DNA from: DTU064 sp045588245
Lineage (GTDB): Bacteria; Bacillota; Clostridia; Oscillospirales; CAG-272
NCBI GenBank assembly: GCA_045588245.1
Contig: JAZNDW010000012.1
Coordinates: forward strand, 1 to 64,000
Length of the DNA: 64,000 bases
Reading direction: 5' to 3'
The translations under genes were made by a program, and so were the position numbers. The stretch's first letter is position 1. Every line of letters starts with the position of its first letter. Positions 39,703 through 49,835 of this stretch are shown here, in pieces. The notes under the pieces were generated by a model. The model saw nothing but the letters and a program-made list of their open reading frames with translations. It was not told the DNA's origin and searched no databases.

Positions 39703-40722
39703 ATGTCAGAACGAATCATCACAACAAAATCAAGCGAAATAACGAGCCGCCTGTTTGGCAGCTTTGATATTAATTGCAGACGCATCGAGGAAGCGTTCGC
39801 CGTCAAGATACGCAACCGTCAGAATACTGACGGCGACGGTGACTGCATCGTGATCTCGGGCGAGGACGAAGCCGTAAAATTGGCGGCGGACGCGATACTT
39901 TATCTTCGCGGTGCGGCGGAATATAATGAAACCCTTTCCGAGCAGACGGTCGATTATGTTATTGCCATGACGCAGGAGGGAAAGTCGGGAGAGCTTGAAG
40001 CTCTTGACGACTGCGTTTGCGTCACGACTCGCGGCAAACCCATCAAGGCGAAAACGGTCGGACAGAAGAAATACGTTGAAGCTATCAAAAAAAATACGGT
40101 CATTCTCGGTGTCGGACCTGCGGGAACGGGTAAAACGTTTCTTGCCGTTGCGATGGCGTGCAAGGCTCTGCGCGAACGAGAGGTACAGCGCATCATTCTG
40201 ACGCGCCCCGCAGTTGAAGCGGGCGAAAAGCTCGGCTTTTTGCCGGGAGACTTACAAAATAAGATCGACCCGTACCTGCGTCCGCTTCACGACGCGCTTT
40301 ACGAAATGCTCGGTGCGGAGAATTATTCACGTCATATCGAGCGTCAGACGATAGAGATCGCGCCGCTCGCTTATATGAGAGGACGTACGCTTGACGATTC
40401 GTTTATCATTCTTGACGAAGCGCAGAACACGACACCCGAACAGATGAAGATGTTTTTAACGCGTCTAGGATTTAATTCAAAAGCCGTCGTTACGGGTGAC
40501 CTGACGCAGACAGACTTGCCGTCAGGCAAGCGAAGCGGTCTTGCCGAAGCTGTAAAGATACTTGACGGAATTGACGATATTGCGATACACCGCTTCACGG
40601 AGCGCGACGTTGTCCGTCATAAGCTCGTGCAAAAGATCATCCTCGCATACGACCGTTTCGAGCGCGAAAAGCGCAACCGCGACGGCGACGGAAAAAATAA
40701 GTTTAAGGTTAAAAAGTTATGA
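39703..40722 (+). CDS. phoH: PhoH-family ATPase
   Basis: 339 residues. N-terminal KH-like part (about 20-90), then the PhoH ATPase: Walker A GPAGTGKTFLAVAMA at about 138-152, Walker B DDSFIILDEAQNTTPEQ, and TGDLTQTDLP. Believed to act in RNA metabolism; its neighbour YbeY supports ribosome or rRNA quality control. The last four bases overlap the ybeY start. Confidence 0.95.
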   Translation: MSERIITTKSSEITSRLFGSFDINCRRIEEAFAVKIRNRQNTDGDGDCIVISGEDEAVKLAADAILYLRGAAEYNETLSEQTVDYVIAMTQEGKSGELEALDDCVCVTTRGKPIKAKTVGQKKYVEAIKKNTVILGVGPAGTGKTFLAVAMACKALREREVQRIILTRPAVEAGEKLGFLPGDLQNKIDPYLRPLHDALYEMLGAENYSRHIERQTIEIAPLAYMRGRTLDDSFIILDEAQNTTPEQMKMFLTRLGFNSKAVVTGDLTQTDLPSGKRSGLAEAVKILDGIDDIAIHRFTERDVVRHKLVQKIILAYDRFEREKRNRDGDGKNKFKVKKL

Positions 40723-41216
40723 AAAAGCCAAAATTAAGAGCGCTCATCGAAAATGAGCAGGAGATAATAAACATACGCTGGCGGCACTTGCGTCTATTGC
40801 GCCGTGCCGTCATGGAAACGCTTCAATACGAAGGATTTACAAAAAACGCCGAGGTGTCGATCGTTTTGACGACGAACGAGGATATCCGAGAGATCAACAA
40901 CGAATACCGCGGCATCGACTCGCCGACGGATGTGCTCTCATTTCCGCAGTTTGAGTCTGCGGACGAGTATCCCGACGTCGGTTACGTGCCGATAGGCGAT
41001 ATTATAATTTCAGCCGAAAGAGCTGATTATCAGGCGCTCGTCTTCGGTCACAGCTTTGACCGCGAGCTTGCTTTTTTAGCCGTCCATTCAACGCTCCATT
41101 TGCTCGGCTATGACCACGTAAACAGTGAGGAAGAGGAAACCGTTATGCGCAATAAACAGCGCGACATTATGAAGCGACTCGGACTCACGGTAAACGAAAA
41201 ACGTAAAGATACGTAA
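40719..41216 (+). CDS. ybeY: Endoribonuclease YbeY
   Basis: 165 residues. The zinc-binding motif is HSTLHLLGYDH near residue 125, with the upstream family stretch YRGIDSPTDVLSFP and GDIIISAERA. It is an RNase for 16S rRNA 3' maturation and ribosome quality control. Translationally coupled to phoH by an ATGA overlap. The diacylglycerol kinase and cytidine deaminase genes often found between ybeY and era are absent. Confidence 0.95.
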   Translation: MKKPKLRALIENEQEIINIRWRHLRLLRRAVMETLQYEGFTKNAEVSIVLTTNEDIREINNEYRGIDSPTDVLSFPQFESADEYPDVGYVPIGDIIISAERADYQALVFGHSFDRELAFLAVHSTLHLLGYDHVNSEEEETVMRNKQRDIMKRLGLTVNEKRKDT

Positions 41217-41263
41217 AACTCTATAAATTCGCCGCATACGGCGGTAAGAAAGGTAATAATGAT

Positions 41264-42157
41264 ATGAAAAAAACAGTATTTATCGCAATCGTAGGACGTC
41301 CCAACGTGGGCAAATCAACACTTCTCAACGCAATGCTCGGTGAGAAAGTGGCAATTGTTTCGAGTAAACCTCAGACAACGAGAAACAGGATCACGGGTAT
41401 CCTGACAAGAGGAGAGGATCAGTTTGTGTTCCTTGACACTCCCGGCATTCACAATCCGAGAACGAAGCTTGGCGACTACATGGTGAAAAGCGCGGAAACT
41501 TCGATCGGCGACTGTGATGCCGCGATCCTTATTGCCGACGCGGACAAGCCCGCAGGCAACGTTGAGCTGACCGTTATCGAAAAGCTCAAAAAGGCAAAGC
41601 TCCCCGCAATATTGGTGCTCAACAAGATCGACCAGACAGACCCCGTGCGTCTTGCGGAAACGATCGCAAACTATGCGTCGCTTCATGAATTTCACGCCGT
41701 CGTTCCTACGTCGGCGCTCAAGGGGAAGAACGTCAGCGACGTTATTTCCGAAGCGGAGGCTTTCCTGCGCGAGGAGGATTGGTATTTCCCGGGTGATGAG
41801 CTTACCGACCAGACCGAGCGAAGCTACGCCGCCGAGGTTATACGCGAAAAGATGCTCCGTCTACTTTCAAAAGAGATACCTCACGGCACAGCCGTCGTGA
41901 TCGAAGAATTTGTTGACGAGGAAACGCTCATCCGCATCCGTGCCGAGATCTACTGCGAAAAATCGACTCACAAAGGCATCATTGTCGGCAAAAACGGCGA
42001 GATGCTGAAGCGTATCGGAACTTACGCACGCGAAGATCTTGAACGCTTCTTCGGCGTCAAGGTATTCTTAGATCTTTGGGTAAAGGTCAAGGACGGCTGG
42101 CGCGACAGAGGCGGATACCTGCGCGACTTCGGATACGATATTAAGAAACTGAAATAA
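41264..42157 (+). CDS. era: GTPase Era
   Basis: 297 residues. G1 GRPNVGKSTLLNAML at 10-24, G2 region QTTRNRITGI, G3 DTPGIHNP, G4 NKIDQ, and a C-terminal KH domain (about 200-295: IYCEKSTHKGIIVGKNGEMLK). It binds the 3' end of 16S rRNA and assists 30S assembly. The stop TAA shares its last base with the recO start codon. Confidence 0.96.
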   Translation: MKKTVFIAIVGRPNVGKSTLLNAMLGEKVAIVSSKPQTTRNRITGILTRGEDQFVFLDTPGIHNPRTKLGDYMVKSAETSIGDCDAAILIADADKPAGNVELTVIEKLKKAKLPAILVLNKIDQTDPVRLAETIANYASLHEFHAVVPTSALKGKNVSDVISEAEAFLREEDWYFPGDELTDQTERSYAAEVIREKMLRLLSKEIPHGTAVVIEEFVDEETLIRIRAEIYCEKSTHKGIIVGKNGEMLKRIGTYAREDLERFFGVKVFLDLWVKVKDGWRDRGGYLRDFGYDIKKLK

Positions 42158-42954
42158 TGGAAAAGCTGACCGCAAAAGGGCTTGTTATACGGGAACGTCA
42201 GTCGGGCGATAACGATAAGGTGATGACACTGCTCACCGCCGAGCACGGAAAGATGTTCGTCACGGGAAAGGGCGTTCGTTCGCTCAAGAATAAGAATATG
42301 ACGTCGTGTCAGCCGTTTGCGTATTCAACATTCGTGCTGACGAAGAACAAGAGCGGATTTTTTCACATCTCCGAATCCGACCTGCACGAAATGTTTTTCG
42401 GCATCAGAACAGACCTTGACAGGATCGCGCTTGCCTCGTATATTTGTGAGCTTGCGGATCACTGTTCCGTTGAAGAAAACGATGAAACGGCACTGCTGCG
42501 CCTGACGCTCAATGCGCTGTATGCGCTTTCCGTCGGCAAAAAAACGCCGACGCAGATCAAAGCAGCGTATGAACTGCGCCTCGCGGCGATCCTCGGATTT
42601 GCTCCCGATCTTTCGGGCTGCGTGATGTGCTCCGCCGAAACTTCACCGATATATTATCTTGATATACTTGAAGGTGAGCTGTTATGCTCGGACTGCATTT
42701 CCCGACGCGGACACGAGGACAAATACGCTGACAGAGAAGGCGAGTGGACACGCCCGTTCATTACGGTCTCTCCGACGCTTCTCGGCGCGCTCGTTTATAC
42801 GGTTACCGCAGACGTGGCAAAGCTGTTGTCATTCACGCTTCCCGAGCGCGAAATGGAGGAATATTCCGCGGCTTGCGAACGGTATTTGCTCCATCATCTC
42901 GGGCGCGGCTTTTCGACACTTGATTATTATAAACACTGTCAAACATTAAAATAA
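42157..42954 (+). CDS. recO: DNA repair protein RecO
   Basis: 265 residues: N-terminal OB fold (KGLVIRERQSGDNDKVMTLLT), a helical middle, and the four-cysteine zinc motif CVMC...LCSDC near residues 153-177. It loads RecA on SSB-coated DNA with RecR and anneals strands. One-base overlap with era, and one base ahead of mutS2. Confidence 0.94.
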   Translation: MEKLTAKGLVIRERQSGDNDKVMTLLTAEHGKMFVTGKGVRSLKNKNMTSCQPFAYSTFVLTKNKSGFFHISESDLHEMFFGIRTDLDRIALASYICELADHCSVEENDETALLRLTLNALYALSVGKKTPTQIKAAYELRLAAILGFAPDLSGCVMCSAETSPIYYLDILEGELLCSDCISRRGHEDKYADREGEWTRPFITVSPTLLGALVYTVTADVAKLLSFTLPEREMEEYSAACERYLLHHLGRGFSTLDYYKHCQTLK

Positions 42955-42955
42955 C

Positions 42956-45349
42956 ATGAGTTACACAGAAAAAACGATAAATACACTTGAATTTGATAAA
43001 ATACTTGAGTTGCTTGCCGCTTGCGCGCCGACAGATGGCGCAAAGCAAAGAGCGCTCACCCTCATGCCGTCGGACGACGAGGTCGTCGTTCTGCGCCGTC
43101 AGCGCAGAACGGGCGATGCCAAGCGTCTTATGGGGTTGAAGGGAATGCCGTCATTCGGGCGCGTATCGGACATAAACGACACGGTAGAACGGGCAGAGAA
43201 GAGTGCGACGCTTTCGTGCCGTGAGCTTTTAGCCTGCGCCAACGTCATGCGTACGGCGCGTCACCTTTCCGATTATCTGCGCGGCGACAGAGTTTTTGAA
43301 ACGTCGCTTGACGAAATATTCGGTAGACTCTCGGGCAACCGACACCTTGAAACAAAGATCACACGCGCGATCATTTCCGAGGATATGATAGCCGACGAGG
43401 CATCGTCGGAGCTTGCTGATATCCGTCGCAAGATGCGCGCCGCAAACTCAAAGATCCGCGACGTGCTTCAAAAGTACATCACAGGCGGCACATACGCAAA
43501 GTATTTGCAGGAAAACATCGTGACGCAGCGCGGCGGTCGCTTCGTTATTCCCGTTAAGGCGGAGTATAAAAACGAAGTTTCGGGTCTCATTCACGATACG
43601 TCCGCTTCGGGCGCAACGGTTTTCATCGAACCGCTTGCCGTCGTTGATGCAAACAACGAGCTGCGCCTACTTGAGAGCAGAGAACAGCGCGAGATCGAAC
43701 GCATTTTAGCAGAGCTTTCGTCAGACGTTGCCGCCTCTGCACATACATTAAGACTCGATTACATGAATATCACGGAGCTTGCGTTTATTTTCGCATGCGC
43801 TGAGCTTTCGTACCGCATGGAAGCGATACAACCGAAGATAAACGGCGATGACCCCCGTGTCATCAGCCTGAAAAAAGCGCGTCATCCGCTCATCGACAAA
43901 AAGACGTGTGTTCCGATCACGGTCAGACTCGGCGAAGGCTTTGATACACTCGTTGTAACGGGACCGAACACGGGCGGTAAGACGGTCGCTCTGAAAACGC
44001 TTGGTCTGTTTGCGCTGATGGCGCAATCGGGACTTCACATACCCGCGTCCGACGACTCTGAGATCTGCATATTCGATGACATACTTGCCGACATCGGTGA
44101 CGAGCAGAGCATTGAAATGTCCCTTTCAACGTTTTCCTCAAGTATGTCTAACATCATAAGCATCCTTGATAAAGTCAACGACCGATCCCTCGTCCTTTTT
44201 GACGAGCTCGGAGCGGGTACTGACCCAGTTGAAGGAGCCGCGCTCGCCGTTGCTATAATCGAAGAGGTGCGTTCGCGCGGCGCACTCTGTGCGGCGACGA
44301 CGCACTATGCCGAGCTGAAGGTGTACGCACTTAATACGGAAGGCGTTTCAAACGCCGCCTGCGAATTTGACGTAGAAACTCTGCGTCCGACGTACCGCCT
44401 CATTATCGGTGCTCCCGGCAAGTCGAACGCTTTTGCAATTTCGACGCGGCTCGGACTATCACAGACGATAGTTGACCGCGCAGGCGAGCTTGTTAGCGGA
44501 GAGAACAAGAGCTTTGAGGACGTTATCGAAAAGCTCGAAGCCGAACGGCTCGCCATGGAGCGCGAGCGTGAAGAACAGCGCCGCTTGCGCGTTGAATACG
44601 AACGCTTCAAAGCTAAAGCCGAAGCAAAGCTGAAAGAACAGCTTGACGGGGCAAAAGCTGAAGAAGAGCGCGCGGAAAAACGCGCACGCGATATCATCGC
44701 AAGCGCGAAAGCGTCAAGCGAATTTATCATGACGCAGATGGAAAAGGTCAAGCGCGAGCGCGAAAGCGAAAACCTCGGCAAATCAATGGCGGACGCAAAG
44801 CGCGCCATCAAGGCGCACCTGCGCGAAACGGAATCGATATACGAATCGCGTATGCCAGAGCCTGAGGAATATACGCCTCCGCGTGAATACAGACGCGGCG
44901 ACGACGTCCTGATTGCGGGCACGGGTGTCCGCGGCATTATCACGGACGGTCCAGACAAGTCGGGAAACGTCACGATCATGTCGAATAATATCACGACAAG
45001 GACGAAGGTATCAAAGATCCGTTTTGCTCCCGAAAGCGATACCGTTACTTCGGCAGGCAAGACCGAAGCTGTGTCCACGTTCAAGGTACAGCGTGCGAGC
45101 CCGTCGTTCCGTCCCGAGCTTGACATTCGCGGCTACACGACAGACGACGGCTGGTTTGCCGTCGACAAATACCTTGACGAAGCGATGATGGCGGGGATTC
45201 ACACAGTACGCATCATTCACGGCAAGGGAACGGGTGCGCTCCGACAGGCGCTGCACGGCTTTTTGCGGTCAGATCCGCGCGTATCATCTTACAGAATAGG
45301 CGCGTACGGTGAGGGAGATGCGGGCGTTACCGTAGTTGAGATTAAATAA
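42956..45349 (+). CDS. mutS2: MutS2 (endonuclease and ribosome-rescue ATPase)
   Basis: 797 residues. MutS core and ATPase with Walker A GPNTGGKTVALKTLGL (about 338), signature SLSTFSSSMSN, Walker B LVLFDELGAGTDP, a long coiled coil (about 515-625), a KOW-like segment, and a C-terminal Smr nuclease domain (about 720-797) with LDIRGY and HGKGTGALR. The MutS1 mismatch-recognition domain is absent, as expected. In other Firmicutes it splits collided ribosomes and suppresses recombination. It ends 41 bases before the sugar-isomerase operon. Confidence 0.95.
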   Translation: MSYTEKTINTLEFDKILELLAACAPTDGAKQRALTLMPSDDEVVVLRRQRRTGDAKRLMGLKGMPSFGRVSDINDTVERAEKSATLSCRELLACANVMRTARHLSDYLRGDRVFETSLDEIFGRLSGNRHLETKITRAIISEDMIADEASSELADIRRKMRAANSKIRDVLQKYITGGTYAKYLQENIVTQRGGRFVIPVKAEYKNEVSGLIHDTSASGATVFIEPLAVVDANNELRLLESREQREIERILAELSSDVAASAHTLRLDYMNITELAFIFACAELSYRMEAIQPKINGDDPRVISLKKARHPLIDKKTCVPITVRLGEGFDTLVVTGPNTGGKTVALKTLGLFALMAQSGLHIPASDDSEICIFDDILADIGDEQSIEMSLSTFSSSMSNIISILDKVNDRSLVLFDELGAGTDPVEGAALAVAIIEEVRSRGALCAATTHYAELKVYALNTEGVSNAACEFDVETLRPTYRLIIGAPGKSNAFAISTRLGLSQTIVDRAGELVSGENKSFEDVIEKLEAERLAMEREREEQRRLRVEYERFKAKAEAKLKEQLDGAKAEEERAEKRARDIIASAKASSEFIMTQMEKVKRERESENLGKSMADAKRAIKAHLRETESIYESRMPEPEEYTPPREYRRGDDVLIAGTGVRGIITDGPDKSGNVTIMSNNITTRTKVSKIRFAPESDTVTSAGKTEAVSTFKVQRASPSFRPELDIRGYTTDDGWFAVDKYLDEAMMAGIHTVRIIHGKGTGALRQALHGFLRSDPRVSSYRIGAYGEGDAGVTVVEIK

Positions 45350-45390
45350 AATTATTATAAACTTCAAAGTAAAAAAGCGGAGGAATCATC

Positions 45391-46176
45391 ATGGCAGACA
45401 AGCTTTATCTCGGCGCACAGCTTTATACCGTGCGTGAAAAGACGAAAACGAGCACAGATTTTCTCAATACTGTCGAAAAGCTTTCCGAAATCGGATACCG
45501 TTATATGCAGGTATCGGGTGTCGGCGCGGAGGTAACACCCGAGGTGATCGCAGAGGCGGTCAACACGTACGGTGTTAAATGTATACTTACTCATACGAAT
45601 CTTCGCCGTATAATTGAGGATACGGACGCCGTCATCGCCGAGCACGACGTTTTCGGCTGCGACTGTATCGGAATCGGCGGTATTGCGAATATGTATCCGC
45701 ACACGTCGGACGGATATGCCGCGTTTGCGCTCGATGTTGCCGAGGCTATCAATAAGATCAAAGCCGCAGGCAAAAAATTCCTTTATCATAACCACCGTTT
45801 TGAGTTTGAGCATTACGAAGATGGAAAGACGGGACTCGACATTCTCATGTCGATGACGGATCCCGAGGGCGTATATTTTACGTTTGATACGTACTGGTCG
45901 CACGTTGCTGGCGTTGATCCGGCTGATTTCATCAGACGCCACGGTGAAAGGATCTATTGTCTGCACTTAAAGGATATGACGGTTAAAAACGATCAGCTCG
46001 TAATGACGGAATGTCTGACGGGTAACCTCAATTTTGATTCGATCGTCGAAGCGTCGCTCCGAGCGGGCGTGCAGTATCACATGATCGAGCAGGATAACGT
46101 TTATATTGATCTGTTTGACAGCATGAAGATCAGCCACGATAATCTGAAGGCGAAGTATCCCGTGTTCTGTGACTGA
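45391..46176 (+). CDS. Sugar phosphate isomerase/epimerase (xylose-isomerase-like TIM barrel) 1
   Basis: 261 residues, cytoplasmic. AP-endonuclease-2/IolE-type barrel: AQLYTVREKTKTS at the start, FLYHNHRFEFE in the middle with metal-ligand-like residues, FTFDTYWSHVAG, and HMIEQDN near the end (a C-terminal Glu). Good ribosome site CGGAGG. First of five genes leading to rhamnose enzymes. It could epimerise or isomerise a sugar feeding the pathway; substrate unknown. Confidence 0.85.
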   Translation: MADKLYLGAQLYTVREKTKTSTDFLNTVEKLSEIGYRYMQVSGVGAEVTPEVIAEAVNTYGVKCILTHTNLRRIIEDTDAVIAEHDVFGCDCIGIGGIANMYPHTSDGYAAFALDVAEAINKIKAAGKKFLYHNHRFEFEHYEDGKTGLDILMSMTDPEGVYFTFDTYWSHVAGVDPADFIRRHGERIYCLHLKDMTVKNDQLVMTECLTGNLNFDSIVEASLRAGVQYHMIEQDNVYIDLFDSMKISHDNLKAKYPVFCD

Positions 46177-46196
46177 AAGAATGGAGAAAAACTGAT

Positions 46197-47042
46197 ATGG
46201 CAAACTTTATTTTAAGCGCATTTGCAGATGAATATTCCCCTGAGTTTTGCGGTCAGATCGCAGGACTTACAAAGTTCGGGATCAATCATATCGAGCTTCG
46301 CGGACTTGACGGAAAAAACGTTTCCGTTATAACTCCCGAAGAAGCAAAAGAATATAAGCGTCAGCTTGACGCTGCGGGAATGAAGCTTTCCGCCGTCGGC
46401 TCACCTCTCGGAAAGATATCGCTTGACGGCGATCTTGAAGCTCATTTTGAGCTGACTCGCCGCGTTTGCGAAACGGCAAACATAATGGAGTGCGGACGCA
46501 TCCGTGCGTTCTCCTTCTATGACACCGCTGACCGACGCGGTGAGGTTATAGAAAACCTCGGCAAGATGATAGAGATATGTGAATCCGCAGGCGTGATTTT
46601 CTGCCACGAAAACGAAAAGGGCATCTACGGTGACACTCCTGAAAAATGCCTTGACATAAAAAAAGTGTTCGGCGACAGGATCGGTCTCGTTTTTGACCAC
46701 GCGAACTTCATACAGTGTAAATGTGAGCCGTATCCGTCCGCATACGAGCTTTTGGGTGAGTACATAACGTATATGCACATAAAAGACGCAACCGAGGAGG
46801 GAATGGTCGTTCCCGCCGGCGAGGGCATCGGACGCATCGCGGAAACGCTCCGCGAGATTGACCGCCGCGACGGCGATATGATCCTCACGCTTGAACCGCA
46901 TCTGCGCGTTTTCTCCGGGCTTGATGCACTCGAGCATGGCGAAAAAACTAAAGTAAAAGGCTCTTACGCTACAGCAGAGGAGGCGTTCGCGGCAGCTGTT
47001 GACGCTGCACGCGCCGCCGTTCTTTGGGCGAAGAATAACTGA
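46197..47042 (+). CDS. Sugar phosphate isomerase/epimerase (xylose-isomerase-like TIM barrel) 2
   Basis: 281 residues of the same fold as the preceding gene. Features: HIELRGLDGKNV, VIFCHENEKGIYGDTPEKC (Glu and His ligand region), LVFDHANFIQC, YMHIKDATEEG and a closing LTLEPHL (C-terminal Glu). Distantly related to its neighbour, so an old duplication or two separate recruits. Five bases before the rhamnulokinase ATG, which has no clear ribosome site, so translation there is probably coupled to this gene. Confidence 0.85.
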   Translation: MANFILSAFADEYSPEFCGQIAGLTKFGINHIELRGLDGKNVSVITPEEAKEYKRQLDAAGMKLSAVGSPLGKISLDGDLEAHFELTRRVCETANIMECGRIRAFSFYDTADRRGEVIENLGKMIEICESAGVIFCHENEKGIYGDTPEKCLDIKKVFGDRIGLVFDHANFIQCKCEPYPSAYELLGEYITYMHIKDATEEGMVVPAGEGIGRIAETLREIDRRDGDMILTLEPHLRVFSGLDALEHGEKTKVKGSYATAEEAFAAAVDAARAAVLWAKNN

Positions 47043-47046
47043 GATT

Positions 47047-48537
47047 ATGAAAGATAACAAAGATTATAAAGTATTGGCAATGGATTTCGGCGCATCAAGC
47101 GGACGCGGTATCGTTGGACACTATGATGGTGAGCACATTACGACGGAAGAGATCCACCGTTTTGAGAACAGACCCGTCACTCTTGCAGGCAGATTTAGCT
47201 GGGACCTGCCCGCACTTTATTCGGAAATACTCGCCGCACTCGGCAAGGCATGCCTTGGCGGCGGAGTATCTACAATAGGCATTGATACCTGGGGCGTCGA
47301 TTACGGTTACATAGATAAAAACGGGCATTTGCTTTCCAATCCGACACATTACCGTGACAGCAGAACGGAAAACATCCGCAAAGATTTCTTCAATATCGTT
47401 CCGTGGGAAGAGCTGTACGGTGTCACGGGCATTCAGGACATGCCTTTCAACACGATATATCAGCTCTACTGCGACCGTTTATTCGATACTCATTTAATAG
47501 ATGCGGCTGATAAGATGCTCTTCATGCCGAATCTTTTCGGTTATCTTTTGACGGGCATCAAAGCGACCGAATATACGATCGCTTCAACGGGCGCGATCCT
47601 TGACGCGAAAAAACGCGCCATAACGTCGGAACTTCTTGAACGAATCGGCGTTCGGACGTCGCTTTTTGCTCCGCTTGTAAATCCGTCAACCGTGCTCGGC
47701 TCACTCACAAAAGACATTCGTGAGTTAACGGGCGCGAGTGCGGACGTCAAGGTAGTCAACACCGCGTCGCACGATACGGCATCTGCCGTTATCGCCGTTC
47801 CCGCGGCGTCGGACGATTTCGTTTACATCAGCTCGGGCACGTGGAGCCTTTTCGGTACCGAAATGCGCGAGCCGATCATAAATGCGGATTCACTCAAGTA
47901 TTCGTTCACGAACGAGGGCGGTGCCGACGGCACTATCCGCTTCCTCAAAAATATTGCGGGACTCTGGCTCTCACAGGAATCTCGCAGACAGTGGCGACGT
48001 GAGGGAACGACGTATTCATTTGACGAGCTTGCGGCGATGGCAAAAGCGGCAAAGCCGCTTGCATACATCATTGATCCCGATGACGCACGCTTCTCGCCTC
48101 CCGGCGATATGCCGCGACGCATCGCGGATTATTGCGAAGAAACGGGACAGGGCAGACCCGAAAATCCCGGACAGATCATTCGCTGTATCTTCGACTCACT
48201 CGCGCTTCGCTATCGCTTGAGCGTGGAACACATCAACGAGATAAGAGGTACGAAAGCTTCGTGCATTCATATCGTCGGCGGAGGAACGAAGGAAACCGAT
48301 CTTTGTCAATTTGCGGCGGACGCTTGCGGTGTTCCCGTTTACGCAGGTCCTACTGAGGCGACAGCACTCGGAAATATTGCATCTCAGCTGATCGCTGCAG
48401 GCGAGATTGCGGATCTCAAAGAAGCACGTGCCGTCATTCGCGCGTCTACACCGATCAAAGAATATCAGCCCGATCTGCTCCAAAAGAGCGCGTGGGACGA
48501 AGCTTACGGACGCTTTTGTGAGCTTATATCAAAGTAA
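47047..48537 (+). CDS. rhaB: Rhamnulokinase
   Basis: 496 residues from ATG at MKDNKDYKVLAMDFG; the longer frame reaching into the previous gene is rejected. FGGY-kinase fold: phosphate-binding LAMDFGASSGRGIVG, GIDTWGVDYGYID with the conserved Asp, YISSGTWSLFGTE, then HIVGGGTKETDLCQF and GPTEATALGNIASQ, specific to RhaB. It phosphorylates L-rhamnulose at C1. Followed by rhaA. Confidence 0.92.
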   Translation: MKDNKDYKVLAMDFGASSGRGIVGHYDGEHITTEEIHRFENRPVTLAGRFSWDLPALYSEILAALGKACLGGGVSTIGIDTWGVDYGYIDKNGHLLSNPTHYRDSRTENIRKDFFNIVPWEELYGVTGIQDMPFNTIYQLYCDRLFDTHLIDAADKMLFMPNLFGYLLTGIKATEYTIASTGAILDAKKRAITSELLERIGVRTSLFAPLVNPSTVLGSLTKDIRELTGASADVKVVNTASHDTASAVIAVPAASDDFVYISSGTWSLFGTEMREPIINADSLKYSFTNEGGADGTIRFLKNIAGLWLSQESRRQWRREGTTYSFDELAAMAKAAKPLAYIIDPDDARFSPPGDMPRRIADYCEETGQGRPENPGQIIRCIFDSLALRYRLSVEHINEIRGTKASCIHIVGGGTKETDLCQFAADACGVPVYAGPTEATALGNIASQLIAAGEIADLKEARAVIRASTPIKEYQPDLLQKSAWDEAYGRFCELISK

Positions 48538-48560
48538 AATAAATCATAGGAGAAACTGTA

Positions 48561-49802
48561 ATGAGCATTGAAAACGCAAGAGAAGCTTATGCCAAATACG
48601 GTGTTGATATTAATGCCGCTATAAAACGGGTGAAGAAGATCCCCGTTTCGATGCACTGCTGGCAGGGCGACGACGTTCGCGGCTTTGAGAATCCGAACGG
48701 AGAGCTTACGGGCGGAATACAGACGACGGGCAACTATCCCGGACGTGCCGTTAACATCGATCAGCTCCGCGCCGATTTTGATATGGCATCGTCGCTCATT
48801 CCCGGCAAAAAACGCATTAATCTTCACGCTATTTATCTCGATAACAGAGGAGAGGACGTTGGCAGATGCGACATTGAGCCGAAGCATTTCGAATCCTGGA
48901 TCACCTGGGCGCGTGAGCGCGGACTTGGCGTGGATTTTAACCCCACGTGCTTTTCACATCCCATGAGCGATTCGGGCTTGACGCTCTCTTCTCCCGATAA
49001 AACCGTCCGCGACTATTGGATCGAGCATTGTAAGCGTTCACGCGTGATCGCGGAACACATCGGCAAGTCGCTTGACGATACCGTTATCACGAACCATTGG
49101 GTGCCCGACGGATATAAAGATACACCCGCTGACCGATATGGTGCACGTGAGCGTTTGGCGCAGTCCCTGGACGAAATATTTGCTGTTGCTGTTGACGAAA
49201 AATACAACAAGGACGCCGTTGAGGGCAAGGTATTCGGCATCGGAGCCGAAAGCTTTACGTCAGGATCAAACGATTTTTATCTTGGCTATGCCGTTTCGAG
49301 AAATAAGCTTCTGACGCTTGACGCAGGTCACTTCCATCCGACCGAATTTATTTCCGATAAGATCAGCACGGCGCTGCTTTTCATGCCCGAGATTCTTTTG
49401 CACGTCTCGCGTCCGGTCCGCTGGGACAGTGACCACGTCGTAACGTACGACGATGAGCTTCGCGCAATCGCCTGCGAGATCCTTCGCCGAGGTAACGAGA
49501 ACAGAGTACACATCGGACTTGACTTTTTCGACGCGTCCATCAACCGCATCGCGGCTTGGGTCATCGGCACGCGCAATATGCAGAAAGCGCTTCTTTATGC
49601 AGCGCTGGAGCCGTCAGAACTTTTGCGTAAATATGAAGTCGAGGGCGACTTCACATCCCGCCTTGTCGTTATGGAAGAGCTTAAAACGCTTCCTTTCCAC
49701 GACGTCTGGGCACGCTACTGTGAAGAAGAAAACGTTCCTGTCGGCGGTGAATGGCTCTCCGACGTCAAAGCATACGAACATAAGATTCTCACAGAGCGTT
49801 AA
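48561..49802 (+). CDS. rhaA: L-rhamnose isomerase
   Basis: 413 residues, normal length. It converts L-rhamnose to L-rhamnulose with Mn2+. Signatures: VSMHCWQGDDVRGFE, VDFNPTCFSHP, AESFTSGSNDFYLGYA, LTLDAGHFHPTEFI and RPVRWDSDHVV (metal-ligand Asp and His). Ribosome site AGGAG. With rhaB it forms the first two steps of rhamnose breakdown; the aldolase RhaD is not in the window. Confidence 0.95.
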   Translation: MSIENAREAYAKYGVDINAAIKRVKKIPVSMHCWQGDDVRGFENPNGELTGGIQTTGNYPGRAVNIDQLRADFDMASSLIPGKKRINLHAIYLDNRGEDVGRCDIEPKHFESWITWARERGLGVDFNPTCFSHPMSDSGLTLSSPDKTVRDYWIEHCKRSRVIAEHIGKSLDDTVITNHWVPDGYKDTPADRYGARERLAQSLDEIFAVAVDEKYNKDAVEGKVFGIGAESFTSGSNDFYLGYAVSRNKLLTLDAGHFHPTEFISDKISTALLFMPEILLHVSRPVRWDSDHVVTYDDELRAIACEILRRGNENRVHIGLDFFDASINRIAAWVIGTRNMQKALLYAALEPSELLRKYEVEGDFTSRLVVMEELKTLPFHDVWARYCEEENVPVGGEWLSDVKAYEHKILTER

Positions 49803-49835
49803 ACCGTCCCATTATTTTTTCGAAGGAGGGCATAT

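Noticed and set aside
44305..45126. 273-codon minus-strand frame over mutS2
   Set aside because: It is Ser/Arg-rich, a shadow of the coiled-coil and Smr coding regions.
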